A stretch of 35,714 nt of DNA from an uncultured Lachnospiraceae bacterium (GTDB taxonomy: Bacteria; Bacillota; Clostridia; Lachnospirales; Lachnospiraceae). Location of the stretch: contig CALWDR010000002.1 in assembly GCA_944376745.1 (NCBI GenBank), forward strand, positions 1 to 35,714, in the 5' to 3' direction. The notes under the pieces are model-generated. The model was given only the letters and a program-made list of their open reading frames with translations, made no database searches and was not told the DNA's origin. Made by a program: the position numbers and the translations under genes. Positions 23,799-32,515 of this stretch are shown here, piece by piece. Every line of letters begins with the position of its first letter. Position 1 is the first letter of the stretch.

Positions 23799-23864
23799 AA
23801 AGTGTAGATAATTTTATTGCTTTTTGAAAAACGCCCAATAAAAAGCTAAAATAATCCACACTTT
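23799..23864. promoter_or_regulatory. Inverted-repeat operator between divergent glycan genes
   Basis: AAAGTGTAGATAATTTT (23799-23815) and AAAATAATCCACACTTT (23848-23864) match as inverted arms at 15 of 17 positions. A GCTTTTT/AAAAAGC hairpin lies between them (23819-23846). The right arm ends 15 bp before the -35 of the permease operon, and the left arm faces the secreted protein gene. It is a candidate site for the YesN-type regulator encoded in the locus. Confidence 0.5.
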
Positions 23865-23879
23865 CGCAATTTCATGATG

Positions 23880-23908
23880 TTGAACCCTTCTGAAAACAAT
23901 GCTATTCT
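23880..23908 (+). promoter_or_regulatory. Promoter of the sugar ABC transporter operon
   Basis: TTGAAC, 17-bp spacer, TATTCT. The start is expected near 23914, about 70 bases before the first permease gene. Confidence 0.6.
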
Positions 23909-23985
23909 TAAGGCACCTGAAGCGGAACGGTATTCCGCCAGGTACGGAGTATTGGATGCATGAGGTCAAGGAAAGAAGGGAAGAC

Positions 23986-24876
23986 ATGAAGAAAAATTTG
24001 TCAAAAAAAGAGAGCCGCTGGGGGATGCTTTTCGTGGCGCCTCAGATCATAGGTCTGATTTTTTTTGTACTTGTTCCGCTGGCATCGGCATTGTATCTTT
24101 GCTTTTGTGAATGGGACTTTACCTCGTCGCCGGTCTGGGTGGGGCTGAAAAATTTTGAAGCAGTGTTTATTTTTGACAGTGATATGTTTTTTAAGACGCT
24201 GGAAAATACAGCCATATTTATTCTGGGCGTTATCCCGCTGACCATGTTTCTGGCATTGGGGCTGGCTCTTCTGGCAAATCAGAAGCTGAAATTTTTAAGC
24301 TTTTATAAGAGCGCGTTATTTATGCCTATGGTGACGTCCTCCGTAGCTGTGGCCATGGTCTGGTATTGGCTTTTTGCGCCGGATATGGGACTTATCAATT
24401 ATCTGATCGGGAAGCTGGGATTGGAGGGACCGGGGTGGTTGTCAGATCCCAGATGGTCCAGGGTGGCCATTATCCTCATGACGGCATGGCTGAAAACAGG
24501 CTACTATTTTATCGTATTTCTGGCTGGACTTAAGGCGGTTCCCGTTGTGTATTATGAGGCGGCTAAGATAGACGGCGCATCCGGCTGGCAGAGATTCCGG
24601 AATATTACGCTGCCCCAGATATCTCCGGTCACGTTTTTTGTTTTTGTTATGCTGGTGATCGACGTGTTCAACATGTTCAGTGAGGCCTATGTCCTCACCA
24701 GAGGCGGTCCTATGTATTCCACCTATACGTTGATCATGTATATTTACACCCAGGCAATGACTTATTTCAACCTTGGCAAAGCATCCGTGGCCAGTCTGAT
24801 CTTAATATTATTTGCCGGGTCGATCAGTGCGCTGCAGTTCTATTTGTCGAAGAGGTGGGTGAATTATGATGCGTAA
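23986..24876 (+). CDS. Sugar ABC transporter permease (UgpA/LacF type)
   Basis: This 296-aa inner-membrane permease has six predicted spans. Visible spans include GMLFVAPQIIGLIFFVLVPL, AIFILGVIPLTMFLALGLAL, LFMPMVTSSVAVAMVWYWLF and a C-terminal ASLILILFAGSISALQFYL. The EAA loop that contacts the ATPase is EAAKIDGASGWQRFRNITLP. It belongs to the carbohydrate uptake type 1 family and imports oligosaccharides together with the next two genes. ATG 23986 is chosen because the preceding AGAAGGGAAG can serve as ribosome site and the promoter lies at 23880-23908. It overlaps the next gene by 11 bases. Confidence 0.93.
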   Translation: MKKNLSKKESRWGMLFVAPQIIGLIFFVLVPLASALYLCFCEWDFTSSPVWVGLKNFEAVFIFDSDMFFKTLENTAIFILGVIPLTMFLALGLALLANQKLKFLSFYKSALFMPMVTSSVAVAMVWYWLFAPDMGLINYLIGKLGLEGPGWLSDPRWSRVAIILMTAWLKTGYYFIVFLAGLKAVPVVYYEAAKIDGASGWQRFRNITLPQISPVTFFVFVMLVIDVFNMFSEAYVLTRGGPMYSTYTLIMYIYTQAMTYFNLGKASVASLILILFAGSISALQFYLSKRWVNYDA

Positions 24877-25702
24877 GAAGAAAATACCTGTGAAAAAGCT
24901 GTTGTCCGGGGCCATTTTGGCGGTTGCGTCAGTGACGATGCTGTTCCCCTTTTACTGGATGATAAAAACAGCGCTGATGACCAATCGGGCGGCTCTGGAG
25001 TTCCCGCCGAAGCTTGTAACATGGCCGCTGTATCTGGGAAATTTTGTGGAGGTGTTTGGGACTACCGGACTGGGGAGAGCTATGGGAAACAGCCTCTTAA
25101 TAGCGGCGGTTTCCACCCTGGGCGTGTTGTTTCTAAGCTCACTGGCGGCTTTTGCTTTTGCGAAATTGCACTTTAAGCATTCCGGCTTCTGGTTTGGCGC
25201 GATTTTCGGAACGATGCTGATCCCCTCCCAGATTCTGCTGATTCCGATGTATGTTCTGTTCGCGAAGATTCACTGGGTGGACACGTTCCTTCCTCTGATC
25301 GTGCCGCAGATCATGATCAATGGATATGGAGTATTTCTGATCAAACAGTTTATGGCAGGAATTCCGGATTCTTATATCGAAGCGGCGAAGCTGGACGGGC
25401 TGGGATATTTTGGGATTTATCGGCGGATCATGCTTCCACTGTGCAAGCCGCCGCTGGTAACCTTGGGCGTATTTACTTTTGTGGGCAACTGGAATAATTT
25501 TATAGGGGCGTTGATCTACATTGACTCCGAGGAAAAATTTACGCTGCCCTTGATCATTAATTCGTTCCGGACGGAGTACTCTGTGGAGTGGGGGCTGCTG
25601 ATGGCTGCTTCCGCTATCTCGGTACTGCCGATGATCATAATCTATCTGTTTGCGCAAAAATCATTTGTGGAAGGAATTTCCATGACAGGCGTAAAAGGAT
25701 AG
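24866..25702 (+). CDS. Sugar ABC transporter permease (UgpE/MalG type)
   Basis: The protein is 278 aa, the partner of the preceding permease. It starts MMRKKKIPVKKLLSGAILAV and has six hydrophobic spans; the EAA loop is EAAKLDGLGYFGIYRRIMLP. The usual MalG-type ending (QKSFVEGISMTGVKG) is complete. GAGGTGGGTG precedes the start inside the end of the upstream gene, so translation is coupled. No ATP-binding subunit is encoded in the locus; such importers often share a general MsmX-type ATPase encoded elsewhere. Confidence 0.94.
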   Translation: MMRKKKIPVKKLLSGAILAVASVTMLFPFYWMIKTALMTNRAALEFPPKLVTWPLYLGNFVEVFGTTGLGRAMGNSLLIAAVSTLGVLFLSSLAAFAFAKLHFKHSGFWFGAIFGTMLIPSQILLIPMYVLFAKIHWVDTFLPLIVPQIMINGYGVFLIKQFMAGIPDSYIEAAKLDGLGYFGIYRRIMLPLCKPPLVTLGVFTFVGNWNNFIGALIYIDSEEKFTLPLIINSFRTEYSVEWGLLMAASAISVLPMIIIYLFAQKSFVEGISMTGVKG

Positions 25703-25795
25703 AGGCCGGGAAAAAAGACGCTGGCGTCAAGAGCACAGGCGTTGTCCGCCGCTGCTTTTGGCGGGATCGGCGCACATTATAAGGAGGAAGAGAAC

Positions 25796-27127
25796 ATGAA
25801 AAAAACAAAGTTACTTGCAATCGCGCTCTGCGCGGCACTTTTCACAACCGTATTCGCGGGATGTGGAAAACAGGGGGGAAATGAGGACGGAAGCTCCCAG
25901 GAAAAGGTGGTGATCGATTTCTCCATGCTGAATCTCTCCGGGGATATTGAAGGCTGGACAGCGATGGTGGAGGCGGCCAATGAACTGCTGAAGGAGGAGA
26001 ATATCGAGATCTCCATCAGCAAGGTCAATGGTACGGGGTGGCCGGAATACTACCAGAAGGTGGCCTCCCAGATGGCCGCCGACAATTCCCCGGATATTGG
26101 ACGTATCGCGGAATCCTACATGCCGACATTGATCGCGAAGAATCAGGTGGTGGATCTGACATCGTACATTGAAAATGATTTTGATATGAGCCAGTATTAT
26201 GAAAAGACCTTTGAAAATTCCGCCTATGTGGATGGAAAGTATTATGGGGTGCCTTCCGGGTTAAACAATTATCTTTTGTACTATAACAAGGATATGTTTG
26301 ATGAAGCGGGGCTGGATTATCCCTCCGCTGATTGGAATGATCCCACATCCTTTGAGGAAATTGCGGATATGGCAAGAACGCTGACAAAGGAGACAGAGGG
26401 CGGTAAACAGTTTGGATTTTACACAGGGCCGTACATGGCGGAGATTGGGATGTTTTCCACATCATTAGGGGGAAACAATGTGTTTGACGCGGAGGGAAAT
26501 CCTTCCATCAATGATGCCACGTCGAAGCAGGTATACAAGTGGTTCGACGGGATGCTTAGAGACGACGGTTCTATGCCGCGGCCTACGGACACAGCGGTGA
26601 TGAGTGCCTTTGATATGTTTACCAATGGCCGGCTTGCCATGATCGTGGACGGTACCTGGTGGCTGGGCAGTATCGGAAGCATAGAGGGCGTCAATGTGGG
26701 AATTGCGGCAGTGCCGGGTGCGGAGGACGGCAGCGCGTACACCAGCCAGTTTGTGGATTCCTTCGTGATCTATGAGGGCTGCGAGCATAAGGATGAGGCA
26801 TGGAAGGCGATCAAGGCGCTTGTCAGCCAGGAGGGATTTGAGGCGCTGGCGGCCACAGGCGTCGGCGGAACGCCTGTGCATAAGGAGGTGGTCAACGCCG
26901 TTACGGAGAAACTCCTGGGAGAAAATGTGGATGAAGCCAGCAAGAAGGTTGCGGAGGAAGCGCTGAATCATACTGTGAAGGTTCCGTATAATGAATATTA
27001 TGAGGAAGCGGACCAGAAGGTGAATAATACCATGGATGAATGGCTTCTGGGGCAGATCACCTCGGATGAATATGCGGACAAGGTGCAGCAGATCCTTCTG
27101 GACTATAAAGCGCAGGCAGAGGAATAA
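25796..27127 (+). CDS. Extracellular sugar-binding lipoprotein (ABC transporter)
   Basis: The protein is 443 aa. The signal peptide MKKTKLLAIALCAALFTTVF ends in the lipobox AGC, so the mature protein is lipid-anchored outside the membrane. The rest is a family 1 solute-binding fold (INGTGWPEYYQK-like region; YGVPSGLNNYLLYYNKDMFD; GRLAMIVDGTWWLGSIGS). Many Trp and Tyr residues suit carbohydrate stacking. The ribosome site AAGGAGGAAG lies 5-8 bases before the ATG. It lies 93 bases after the second permease, an order (binding protein last) less common than binding protein first. It delivers the ligand to the two permeases. Confidence 0.95.
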   Translation: MKKTKLLAIALCAALFTTVFAGCGKQGGNEDGSSQEKVVIDFSMLNLSGDIEGWTAMVEAANELLKEENIEISISKVNGTGWPEYYQKVASQMAADNSPDIGRIAESYMPTLIAKNQVVDLTSYIENDFDMSQYYEKTFENSAYVDGKYYGVPSGLNNYLLYYNKDMFDEAGLDYPSADWNDPTSFEEIADMARTLTKETEGGKQFGFYTGPYMAEIGMFSTSLGGNNVFDAEGNPSINDATSKQVYKWFDGMLRDDGSMPRPTDTAVMSAFDMFTNGRLAMIVDGTWWLGSIGSIEGVNVGIAAVPGAEDGSAYTSQFVDSFVIYEGCEHKDEAWKAIKALVSQEGFEALAATGVGGTPVHKEVVNAVTEKLLGENVDEASKKVAEEALNHTVKVPYNEYYEEADQKVNNTMDEWLLGQITSDEYADKVQQILLDYKAQAEE

Positions 27128-27133
27128 CGCCAA

Positions 27134-27227
27134 GGGTGATACGCTTCACCCCGTAAATAGCGGCGGCCTGTGATGAATATACCGAAAAATGGCATGACAG
27201 ATATTGTTTTGTCGTGCCATTTTCGGT
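27134..27227 (+). terminator. Two hairpins after the binding-protein gene
   Basis: GGGTGA-TACGCT-TCACCC (27134-27151), then a long stem ACCGAAAAATGGCATGAC / GTCGTGCCATTTTCGGT (27181-27227) with one mismatch. There is no T run, so they more likely stabilise or partly end the transporter mRNA before the regulator genes. The rest of 27128-27306 shows no gene. Confidence 0.5.
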
Positions 27228-27306
27228 AAAATAAAAGCAGAATGGATAAGGGCGGTACAGCGGCTGTTTTGAATATCAGGTATTGACATAAGGGGGGTGA
27301 AAGGCG

Positions 27307-28791
27307 GTGTATCGTGTGCTGATCGTGGATGATGATAAGTTGATCGTAGACGATCTGATAGACCTGCTGGACTGGCAAAAGCTGGATTGCGGCACCCCGG
27401 AGCGGGCCTCTGACGGAAGTCAGGCCTTGAAGCTGCTTCAGAGGGGGGATTATGATATTGTTCTTACGGATATCTCTATGCCGGTCATGGATGGGGTGGA
27501 GCTGATCCGGCATGCCAGAGAGGATCATTGCATGGCGGTTTTTCTTGTGATCAGCAACTATGACGATTTTGCGTATGTGAAGGAGGCTATGAAGCTTGGA
27601 GCGGCGGAGTATCTGTTGAAATATGAGATTACGGCGGAAAGTCTTAGCGAACAGATTCAATACGCGAAGCGGTGTCTGAGGACAAAGAAGGAGACGCTGA
27701 CGTCGGTTTCCCAGGAGGCGGTGCGGCAGCGCCTGCTTCAGGAGCTTTATGATGGAAATAAAAAATGGCAGGATCTGGTGATGGAAGCAGGGTTTCCAAA
27801 AGGCCAGGGAACGGCAGTTCCGGTTTTGCTTTGGGTGTTTCGGGAATATCAGACGGGAGACAGTAAGGAAAAAATCCGGTCTATACTGGCGGACGTTTGT
27901 CAGGATGAGAATTTAAACGGGGGCTATTTTAAAGAAGTTGCGCCAGGCATGATCCTGCTGCTGCTTTTTATCAAAAATCCCAGTTACTTGTTTGCCACAA
28001 ATCTGGTTGCGGTGTTGCTGAAGCGGCTGTTTGCCTGCGTAAGGGAGGAAGGGGCTGCAGTGGGGGCCCGTGTGCTGCGTTTCTGCCATACGCTGTCTGA
28101 GGTGAGCGGCGCTCTTTCTGCGGAGAAGGAGCGGCAGGAGACGATGTTTTACCTACAGCCATTTGCGATCTCAACCGGCGAGGCCAGAACTCCCGGTCAG
28201 TCTTATCGATTGGAGGAAGCGGAATGGATTCGGGCATTTCACGGGGAAGACCCTGAGCAGTTGGATCGGCTGTTTGGGTATCTGGCTTATCACTTGGTGC
28301 CTGTGGAGGAGGCAAAACGCTTCCTTACGGAACTGCTTTCCGCAGTCTCGCTGCAGTCCGCCCCGGTACTGGCGGATATCTGGAATGCGAGAAACGCTTA
28401 TGATATAAAAAAATCCGTAGAAGTATTTCTCAAGACCCAGAGAGAATTTAGGATGTCCGAGGCCGGGCGGATGGAGATTCGAAATGTTTTGCAATATATT
28501 TCAGAACATTACGCGGAGAAGATCACGTTGGAAGAGCTTGCTTCCTATGCGGGCCTGAGTCCCAATTATCTGTGCAGGATTTTCAAGGCGGAAATGGGCG
28601 TGAGCTATTCTGAGTATCTTAATAAAGTCCGTATCGAAAGGGCCAAGGAGCTATTGGGAAGCACCGGCCTTCGGACCAACGAGGTGGCCTTAAAGGTTGG
28701 GTTTCTGGATTACCGTTATTTTTGCCGGGTGTTTAAAAATCTGACCGGCTGTACTTGCAGCGAATATAAAAGAGAGAAGATGTATCGATGA
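27307..28791 (+). CDS. Response regulator, YesN type (REC plus AraC HTH)
   Basis: The protein is 494 aa. The N-terminal receiver domain has the acidic pair IVDDDK, the phospho-acceptor Asp in VLTDISMPVMDGVELI (about residue 55), and Lys in EYLLKYE. A middle region of about 250 residues of unknown fold follows, then an AraC-type DNA-binding domain (KITLEELASYAGLSPNYLCR; EVALKVGFLDYRYFCRVFKN). It starts with GTG after GGGGGGTGAAAGG. It overlaps the kinase gene by four bases (ATGA). Regulators of this type usually control sugar-transport genes beside them, which fits the operator at 23799-23864. Confidence 0.93.
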   Translation: MYRVLIVDDDKLIVDDLIDLLDWQKLDCGTPERASDGSQALKLLQRGDYDIVLTDISMPVMDGVELIRHAREDHCMAVFLVISNYDDFAYVKEAMKLGAAEYLLKYEITAESLSEQIQYAKRCLRTKKETLTSVSQEAVRQRLLQELYDGNKKWQDLVMEAGFPKGQGTAVPVLLWVFREYQTGDSKEKIRSILADVCQDENLNGGYFKEVAPGMILLLLFIKNPSYLFATNLVAVLLKRLFACVREEGAAVGARVLRFCHTLSEVSGALSAEKERQETMFYLQPFAISTGEARTPGQSYRLEEAEWIRAFHGEDPEQLDRLFGYLAYHLVPVEEAKRFLTELLSAVSLQSAPVLADIWNARNAYDIKKSVEVFLKTQREFRMSEAGRMEIRNVLQYISEHYAEKITLEELASYAGLSPNYLCRIFKAEMGVSYSEYLNKVRIERAKELLGSTGLRTNEVALKVGFLDYRYFCRVFKNLTGCTCSEYKREKMYR

Positions 28792-30539
28792 GAGCCCAGA
28801 ACAGTCTGAAATATAAATTGTTAAAGCTATTGATCTGTGTAACGGTGATTCCCACGCTGATCATAGGCTGTGCCGCGTATTGGTTTACCAGCGATTCCTT
28901 GCTGAATGCGGCGATGGCCTCTACGGGGCAGATGAATCGGCACAAGGCAGATACCTTCGATCAGTTTGCGGAGGAACTGGAAACCATCTTGAAGGACCTG
29001 ACGGACTCAGAGGCCACAAAAGCTTTTCTTCAGCTTCGCGGAGAGCCGGATACAGAGAGCTATTACTTAAGCGCGGTGCGTCTGAGTGAAAAGATGGATA
29101 CCTTGATCACACAGCGGGGCGACGCGGTGGATGCCGTGGCTTTTCTGTGGAACGACGGTTCGCTGCCGGTGGCGCGAAGCAACGGATATCGGATGCCGCT
29201 GGAAGGAGATTATCGCGGCAATGTTTTTTACCAGGCGATGAAGCAGTCGGATGCGGCGGTGCACTGGATCGTGCTGCCGGAAACGACAGATGGCCTGCCG
29301 GGGCTGTTTTTATATAAAACGATCTACAATGCCTTTGCGGATGAAAATCTTGGCGTTGCGGTCATTCATGTGAATCGCGCATATATCTGTTCCATTCTTC
29401 AGACGGCGGAACAGGCAGCGGACAGCACCATGCTGATGGCGGCGGACGGGAAAGTGATCTTTCAGGCAGGGGACATCCTGTGGCGGGAAGAGTATTTCCC
29501 GGATTCCGTGCAGGAGATGATGAATAAAATGGATACAGGGAGCCGGACGGCAGAGCTTGAAGGAGATTCTTATCTGATATCTGTGGCGGAATCCGCATGG
29601 ACAGGCTATAAGCTGGTGAACGTCACATCCCTGACGGTGATAAAGGAGAACACCGGGAGGATTCTTCTCTCCGTTATGGCGGCAGTTTTTGCGGCGTTAC
29701 TGCTGGCGGTTATGTTTTCGTTATTGTTGTTCCGTTATTTAAAACCGCCCATCGTGGATCTGCATGCGGCTATGACACGGTTTCGGAAAGGTCATTTGGA
29801 GGAACGAATCACTGTGCGCCGGAAAGACGAATTGGGGGAGCTTGGAATAAGCTTTAATGAGATGGCGGAGCGGATCAACCGGCAGATTCATGAGATCGAG
29901 GAAGAACAAAAGGAGAAGAAAGAAATTGCCATGCGTTTCCTTCAGGCCCAGATCAGTCCGCATTTCCTTTATAATACATTAAATTCCATCAAAGCGCTCA
30001 CCCGGAGGAATCGCAATGAAGAGGCCTGCGAGATGATCACCTCCCTGATCTCTTTGCTGCGGATCGCCAGCGGCGGCTCCGAGGAGATCACGCTGGAGCA
30101 GGAGCTTAGGTATGTGGAAAGTTATGTGCTGCTCATGCAGAAGAGGCGGGATACGGCCATTGAGCTGTGTACGGAGCTTCCACCTCAAATAGCGGTGTGC
30201 AGAGTGTTAAAGTTTACTTTACAGCCTTTTGTGGAGAATAGTATCATTCATGGAAATGCGGGAAAACCACTCTGCATTAGGATTCATGCGGAGAGGACAG
30301 AAGCGGACACGCTTCTTCTCACAGTCAGGGATAACGGGGATGGATTTGATACGCATATCCTTCAGGAACGGCAGAGGCATACGGAGAGCCAACGGTTTAA
30401 CAGAATCGGGATTCACAATGTGGCGGAACGGATCCGGCTTTATTACGGGGATAACTATGGAGTATCCATTCAAAGTGAACCGGGTTGCGGAACCTGCGTA
30501 ACCATACGGCTGCCTTTTGAAAATACTGCCGGGGAGTAA
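28788..30539 (+). CDS. Sensor histidine kinase, YesM type
   Basis: The protein is 583 aa. It has a membrane span near residues 12-34 (LLKLLICVTVIPTLIIGCAA), an external sensor domain of about 250 residues, a second span (ILLSVMAAVFAALLLAVMFS), then a HAMP linker. The His-kinase domain has its His in QAQISPHFLYNTLNSIKALT, followed by an ATPase domain with PFVENSIIHG and VRDNGDGFD. It is the partner of the overlapping response regulator. The large external domain suggests direct sensing of a sugar or of the loaded binding protein. Confidence 0.94.
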   Translation: MRAQNSLKYKLLKLLICVTVIPTLIIGCAAYWFTSDSLLNAAMASTGQMNRHKADTFDQFAEELETILKDLTDSEATKAFLQLRGEPDTESYYLSAVRLSEKMDTLITQRGDAVDAVAFLWNDGSLPVARSNGYRMPLEGDYRGNVFYQAMKQSDAAVHWIVLPETTDGLPGLFLYKTIYNAFADENLGVAVIHVNRAYICSILQTAEQAADSTMLMAADGKVIFQAGDILWREEYFPDSVQEMMNKMDTGSRTAELEGDSYLISVAESAWTGYKLVNVTSLTVIKENTGRILLSVMAAVFAALLLAVMFSLLLFRYLKPPIVDLHAAMTRFRKGHLEERITVRRKDELGELGISFNEMAERINRQIHEIEEEQKEKKEIAMRFLQAQISPHFLYNTLNSIKALTRRNRNEEACEMITSLISLLRIASGGSEEITLEQELRYVESYVLLMQKRRDTAIELCTELPPQIAVCRVLKFTLQPFVENSIIHGNAGKPLCIRIHAERTEADTLLLTVRDNGDGFDTHILQERQRHTESQRFNRIGIHNVAERIRLYYGDNYGVSIQSEPGCGTCVTIRLPFENTAGE

Positions 30540-30609
30540 AAGGAAGCACCCTTCGGGTATACCTGTATGTCCAAAAATCAGGACAATAATAGTGAAAGGA
30601 GTTTTTGTA

Positions 30610-32250
30610 ATGCAGGATTTAAGTTTTGATTTCCCCAATATGACGATAGAGACAGGAATGTTTCGTATCGCAGTTATGCTCTATACTTTTTCTAATGCCT
30701 ATTCACTCGACCCATCTGCGGTGAGAGAGGAAGGAGACGGCGGTGAAATACGGATTTTCTGCGAAAGACTGTTGACGCATGGAGGACAAACGCCGGCAAA
30801 GGGCGGGGCATCTATTCTGATACACAGGAAAAGAAAAGCCGTTGCCGTGCGCATCAGCGCTCAAGTGGAGGATGACGGGGAGGAGATCCGCTGTGTAAAG
30901 CTTCTGGTCTATGACCTTAAGCCGGGTGAGATCGTAAATCTTATTGACGCGCGGCCCAGGTCAATCCCGTCCCAGGGACTTCGTTTTAAATATCCGGAGG
31001 GATGGCGGGATGCGGGGACGCCCCTGGTGATCTTGTCTCAGCCAGAGGGAGGATATCTTTATTTTCGGTCATTGGATTGCCAGGTGCGTGAAAAAACGTT
31101 TGTATTTCAGCAGAGGGATGGAAGGCTGTTGAGTGAACTTATCTTTGAAGAACTGGCGGTGAAAATGAGCAACGCGGTATGTGTTCCGGAATGGGAGATT
31201 GGATTTTCAGATTCGGCGGAGGAGATAGCGCGGCGTCACCAGGAGCATATTCAGCGCGCGTATCGGTTGGAATCCTGGGAGACGCGGCAGGATGTGCCTG
31301 CCTGGGCACGGGAAATTTCGCTGGTGGCCGCAATTCATGGACAGCATTGGACGGGATACATTTTCAATGATTACGCAGCTATTCTGCGGAATCTGGAGCA
31401 ATTATGCGAAAAGATAGAGCCTCGAAGGATTCTGGCGTTTTTGCCGGGGTGGGAGGGACGGTATTATTGGAAATATGGAAATTATGGACCGGACGAACGT
31501 ATGGGCGGAGAGAAAGGCTTTCATGAGCTTTGCGACAAAGCGGCGCGTCTGGGAGTACATCTGATGCCCATGTTTGGAATCAATATCGCCGGCGTACACC
31601 ACAAGGATTTTGCGGTGTGGGGAGAGCCCTGCGAGCTCCGTACCGCTTCCGGAAATTTCAGCCGTGCCAGCGTAGATTGGGATGGTTCCCGGCATTACGA
31701 TCATAGCTCCAACCGTACCCTGAACCCGGGGGCTCCAAAATGGCAAAACCGTCTGGTACGGCAGATTACGGGATTGGCTGCCGCGTATGGGTTTCATGCA
31801 GCGTTCCTGGATATCGCGGCGGTGTGGTCCAATGATCCCAATCACAGTGTCTATAAAGGAGTGCGGCAGTTGACAAGGCGTCTTCGGGAACAGGATCCTC
31901 AGATGCTGCTGGCGGGAGAGGGCTGGTATGATGGGCTTGCGGCCTGTATCCCGTTATTGCAGTGCGGACATACGGATGGAAAACTGCACTGGCACGATGA
32001 GGCTTATGCGCCGATGTTTGATACGTATGCCCGGAATTTCGGACATCTCTGTCTGGGGGATCCGGCAAGGTTAAGCACGGGCGTGCATGAACAGGGAAGC
32101 AATCCCCAGTGGCGTGCGCCTCTCAGAAAGGGCATACTCCCTACATTGACCATTGTGGACGGTACGCTGGAGCGCGCGCCGGAGCGTGTGGATGCAATTA
32201 TCGGGGACGCAAAGGCGTATGCGGAGAGGTATCTGCAGGGAAGCGTATAG
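30610..32250 (+). CDS. Putative glycoside hydrolase-like protein (unassigned family)
   Basis: The protein is 546 aa with no signal peptide, so cytoplasmic. The N-terminal 200 residues are beta-rich. The rest looks like a TIM-barrel sugar hydrolase: ISLVAAIHGQHWTGYIFNDY, RILAFLPGWEGRYYWKYGNY, LGVHLMPMFGINIAGVHH, and two possible catalytic acids at strand ends, YGFHAAFLDIAAVWSNDPNH (Asp) and QMLLAGEGWYDGLAA (Glu). I cannot place it in a named family with confidence; it has some feel of DUF6259-type proteins. ATG 30610 follows AAAGGAG; the in-frame ATG at 30517 lies inside the kinase gene. It is the last gene of the regulator operon and would process imported sugar. Confidence 0.65.
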   Translation: MQDLSFDFPNMTIETGMFRIAVMLYTFSNAYSLDPSAVREEGDGGEIRIFCERLLTHGGQTPAKGGASILIHRKRKAVAVRISAQVEDDGEEIRCVKLLVYDLKPGEIVNLIDARPRSIPSQGLRFKYPEGWRDAGTPLVILSQPEGGYLYFRSLDCQVREKTFVFQQRDGRLLSELIFEELAVKMSNAVCVPEWEIGFSDSAEEIARRHQEHIQRAYRLESWETRQDVPAWAREISLVAAIHGQHWTGYIFNDYAAILRNLEQLCEKIEPRRILAFLPGWEGRYYWKYGNYGPDERMGGEKGFHELCDKAARLGVHLMPMFGINIAGVHHKDFAVWGEPCELRTASGNFSRASVDWDGSRHYDHSSNRTLNPGAPKWQNRLVRQITGLAAAYGFHAAFLDIAAVWSNDPNHSVYKGVRQLTRRLREQDPQMLLAGEGWYDGLAACIPLLQCGHTDGKLHWHDEAYAPMFDTYARNFGHLCLGDPARLSTGVHEQGSNPQWRAPLRKGILPTLTIVDGTLERAPERVDAIIGDAKAYAERYLQGSV

Positions 32251-32318
32251 AATGACAAGGAAGTTCCCAAAAACGTGGAAAAGTTTGTTGTGAAAATGCA
32301 CAAAACAGGAACATGATT

Positions 32319-32362
32319 TTTGTGAACTTTGTGAACACTTCTCGGATGACAGATGCTATACT
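32319..32362 (+). promoter_or_regulatory. Promoter and direct-repeat operator of small-RNA element D
   Basis: Two exact TTTGTGAAC units (32319-32327, 32328-32336) lie 20 bp before TATACT (32357-32362) with extended TGC. This matches copy A. Confidence 0.65.
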
Positions 32363-32368
32363 AAGTAT

Positions 32369-32467
32369 CGTAAAAACCCCCAATACATTATATAGTTTTT
32401 GCTACACCCCATAGTAAAAATACCTTCTCCTTAGAAAAAGGCAGCAGATCGACAGGCTGCCTTTTTT
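32369..32467 (+). ncRNA. Candidate small regulatory RNA, copy D
   Basis: Predicted length is 99 nt. The internal block is identical to the other copies. The terminator stem here is GGCAGC/GCTGCC instead of GGCGGC/GCCGCC. Both strands of the stem have changed, so base pairing is preserved, which is direct evidence that the structure is selected. It lies between the glycosidase-like gene and the amylase gene, at the right border of the glycan locus. Confidence 0.62.
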
Positions 32468-32515
32468 ACTGTCCAAAAAAGAAAAGGTTGCTTTGGGCCG
32501 GGCAGTCGGATAAAA

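Noticed and set aside
17152..32467. The four-copy element as a MITE or simple transposon relic
   Set aside because: No terminal inverted repeats or target duplications are seen, all copies lie on one strand, and conservation follows promoter, RNA core and terminator rather than element ends. It is not fully excluded.
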